Shown here in pieces: positions 12,899-13,014 of a DNA stretch of 13,014 nucleotides. The notes beneath the pieces are model-generated. The model had not been told where the DNA came from, searched no databases, and worked only from the letters and a program-made list of their open reading frames with translations. How positions within the stretch are numbered: position 1 is the first letter of the stretch; every line of letters begins with the position of its first letter. Source of the stretch: Bacteroidota bacterium (lineage in GTDB: Bacteria; Bacteroidota; Bacteroidia; Chitinophagales; Chitinophagaceae); contig JAEZRB010000196.1 of NCBI GenBank assembly GCA_023412975.1, positions 1-13,014 on the forward strand, in the 5' to 3' direction. The position numbers were made by a program, and so were the translations under genes.

Positions 12899-13014
12899 AT
12901 GATCAAAACTAACTGGCTGCTATTATTCTTCTTCATTGCTGCCACCAGCATAGGACAGGAGAAAAAATTACATCCCTCTATCGACCAGGCATTGAAGGAG
13001 ATCAGGGACTATCA
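12899..13014 (+). CDS. Start of a secreted protein, cut by window edge
   Basis: The first 38 residues are visible, starting MIKTNWLLLFFFIAATSIGQ. This is a signal peptide with a probable cleavage near residue 19-20, followed by a charged segment EKKLHPSIDQALKEIRDY. The frame is open to the right edge. The ATG lies 2 bp after the stop of the aldehyde dehydrogenase gene, so both are very likely in one operon and translationally coupled. Too little is present to assign a family; a periplasmic hydrolase or peptidase would be one possibility but nothing seen requires it. Confidence 0.75.
   Translation, partial: MIKTNWLLLFFFIAATSIGQEKKLHPSIDQALKEIRDY

Overview
The window looks like chromosomal DNA of a Bacteroidota bacterium, most likely of the Chitinophagaceae or a close relative. 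The reasons are the protein types, the A-rich ribosome-binding regions without strong Shine-Dalgarno sequences, several good matches to the Bacteroidota -7 promoter box (TAnnTTTG), and intergenic repeats typical of that phylum. The family assignment is inference; no 16S or other marker is present.

Layout, left to right. (1) 1-1577, minus strand: the N-terminal two thirds or so of a large YfhO-type membrane protein, cut by the window edge. (2) 1631-2711, plus strand: a small three-helix membrane protein overlapping a YhhQ-type queuosine-precursor transporter. (3) 2712-3074: a composite of palindromic repeats between convergent genes, made of two 90-bp copies built from 10-nt units around a 95-nt hairpin. 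(4) 3075-6041, minus strand: a compact four-gene DNA-damage cassette, umuD, umuC, an unrecognised 167-aa protein and an SRAP/YedK-type protein, with spacings of -17, +3 and +2 nt. Its promoter region holds two near-perfect palindromes and is shared with a divergent 61-aa basic protein gene. (5) 6422-7522, minus strand: a secreted alkaline phosphatase with its full metal and nucleophile residue set. (6) 7690-10001, plus strand: a consensus promoter and a roughly 230-nt leader with nested hairpins, then a membrane-anchored FMN/3Fe-4S glutamate-synthase-like protein and an Rnk/GreA-C-type protein. (7) 10058-10753, plus strand: a secreted MORN-like repeat protein followed by two hairpins, one a classic terminator. 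(8) 10909-11302: degenerate 100-bp tandem repeats and a run of 9-nt units. (9) 11406-13014, plus strand: an NADP-type alpha-ketoglutarate semialdehyde dehydrogenase-like enzyme tightly followed by the start of a secreted protein.

The strongest functional unit is the SOS-like cassette. UmuD and UmuC would form a translesion polymerase, and the SRAP protein would crosslink to abasic sites in single-stranded DNA. The unknown protein is tied to them by operon structure. The best candidate for an undescribed element is the structured leader before the glutamate-synthase-like gene. The other genes are ordinary housekeeping or accessory metabolism.
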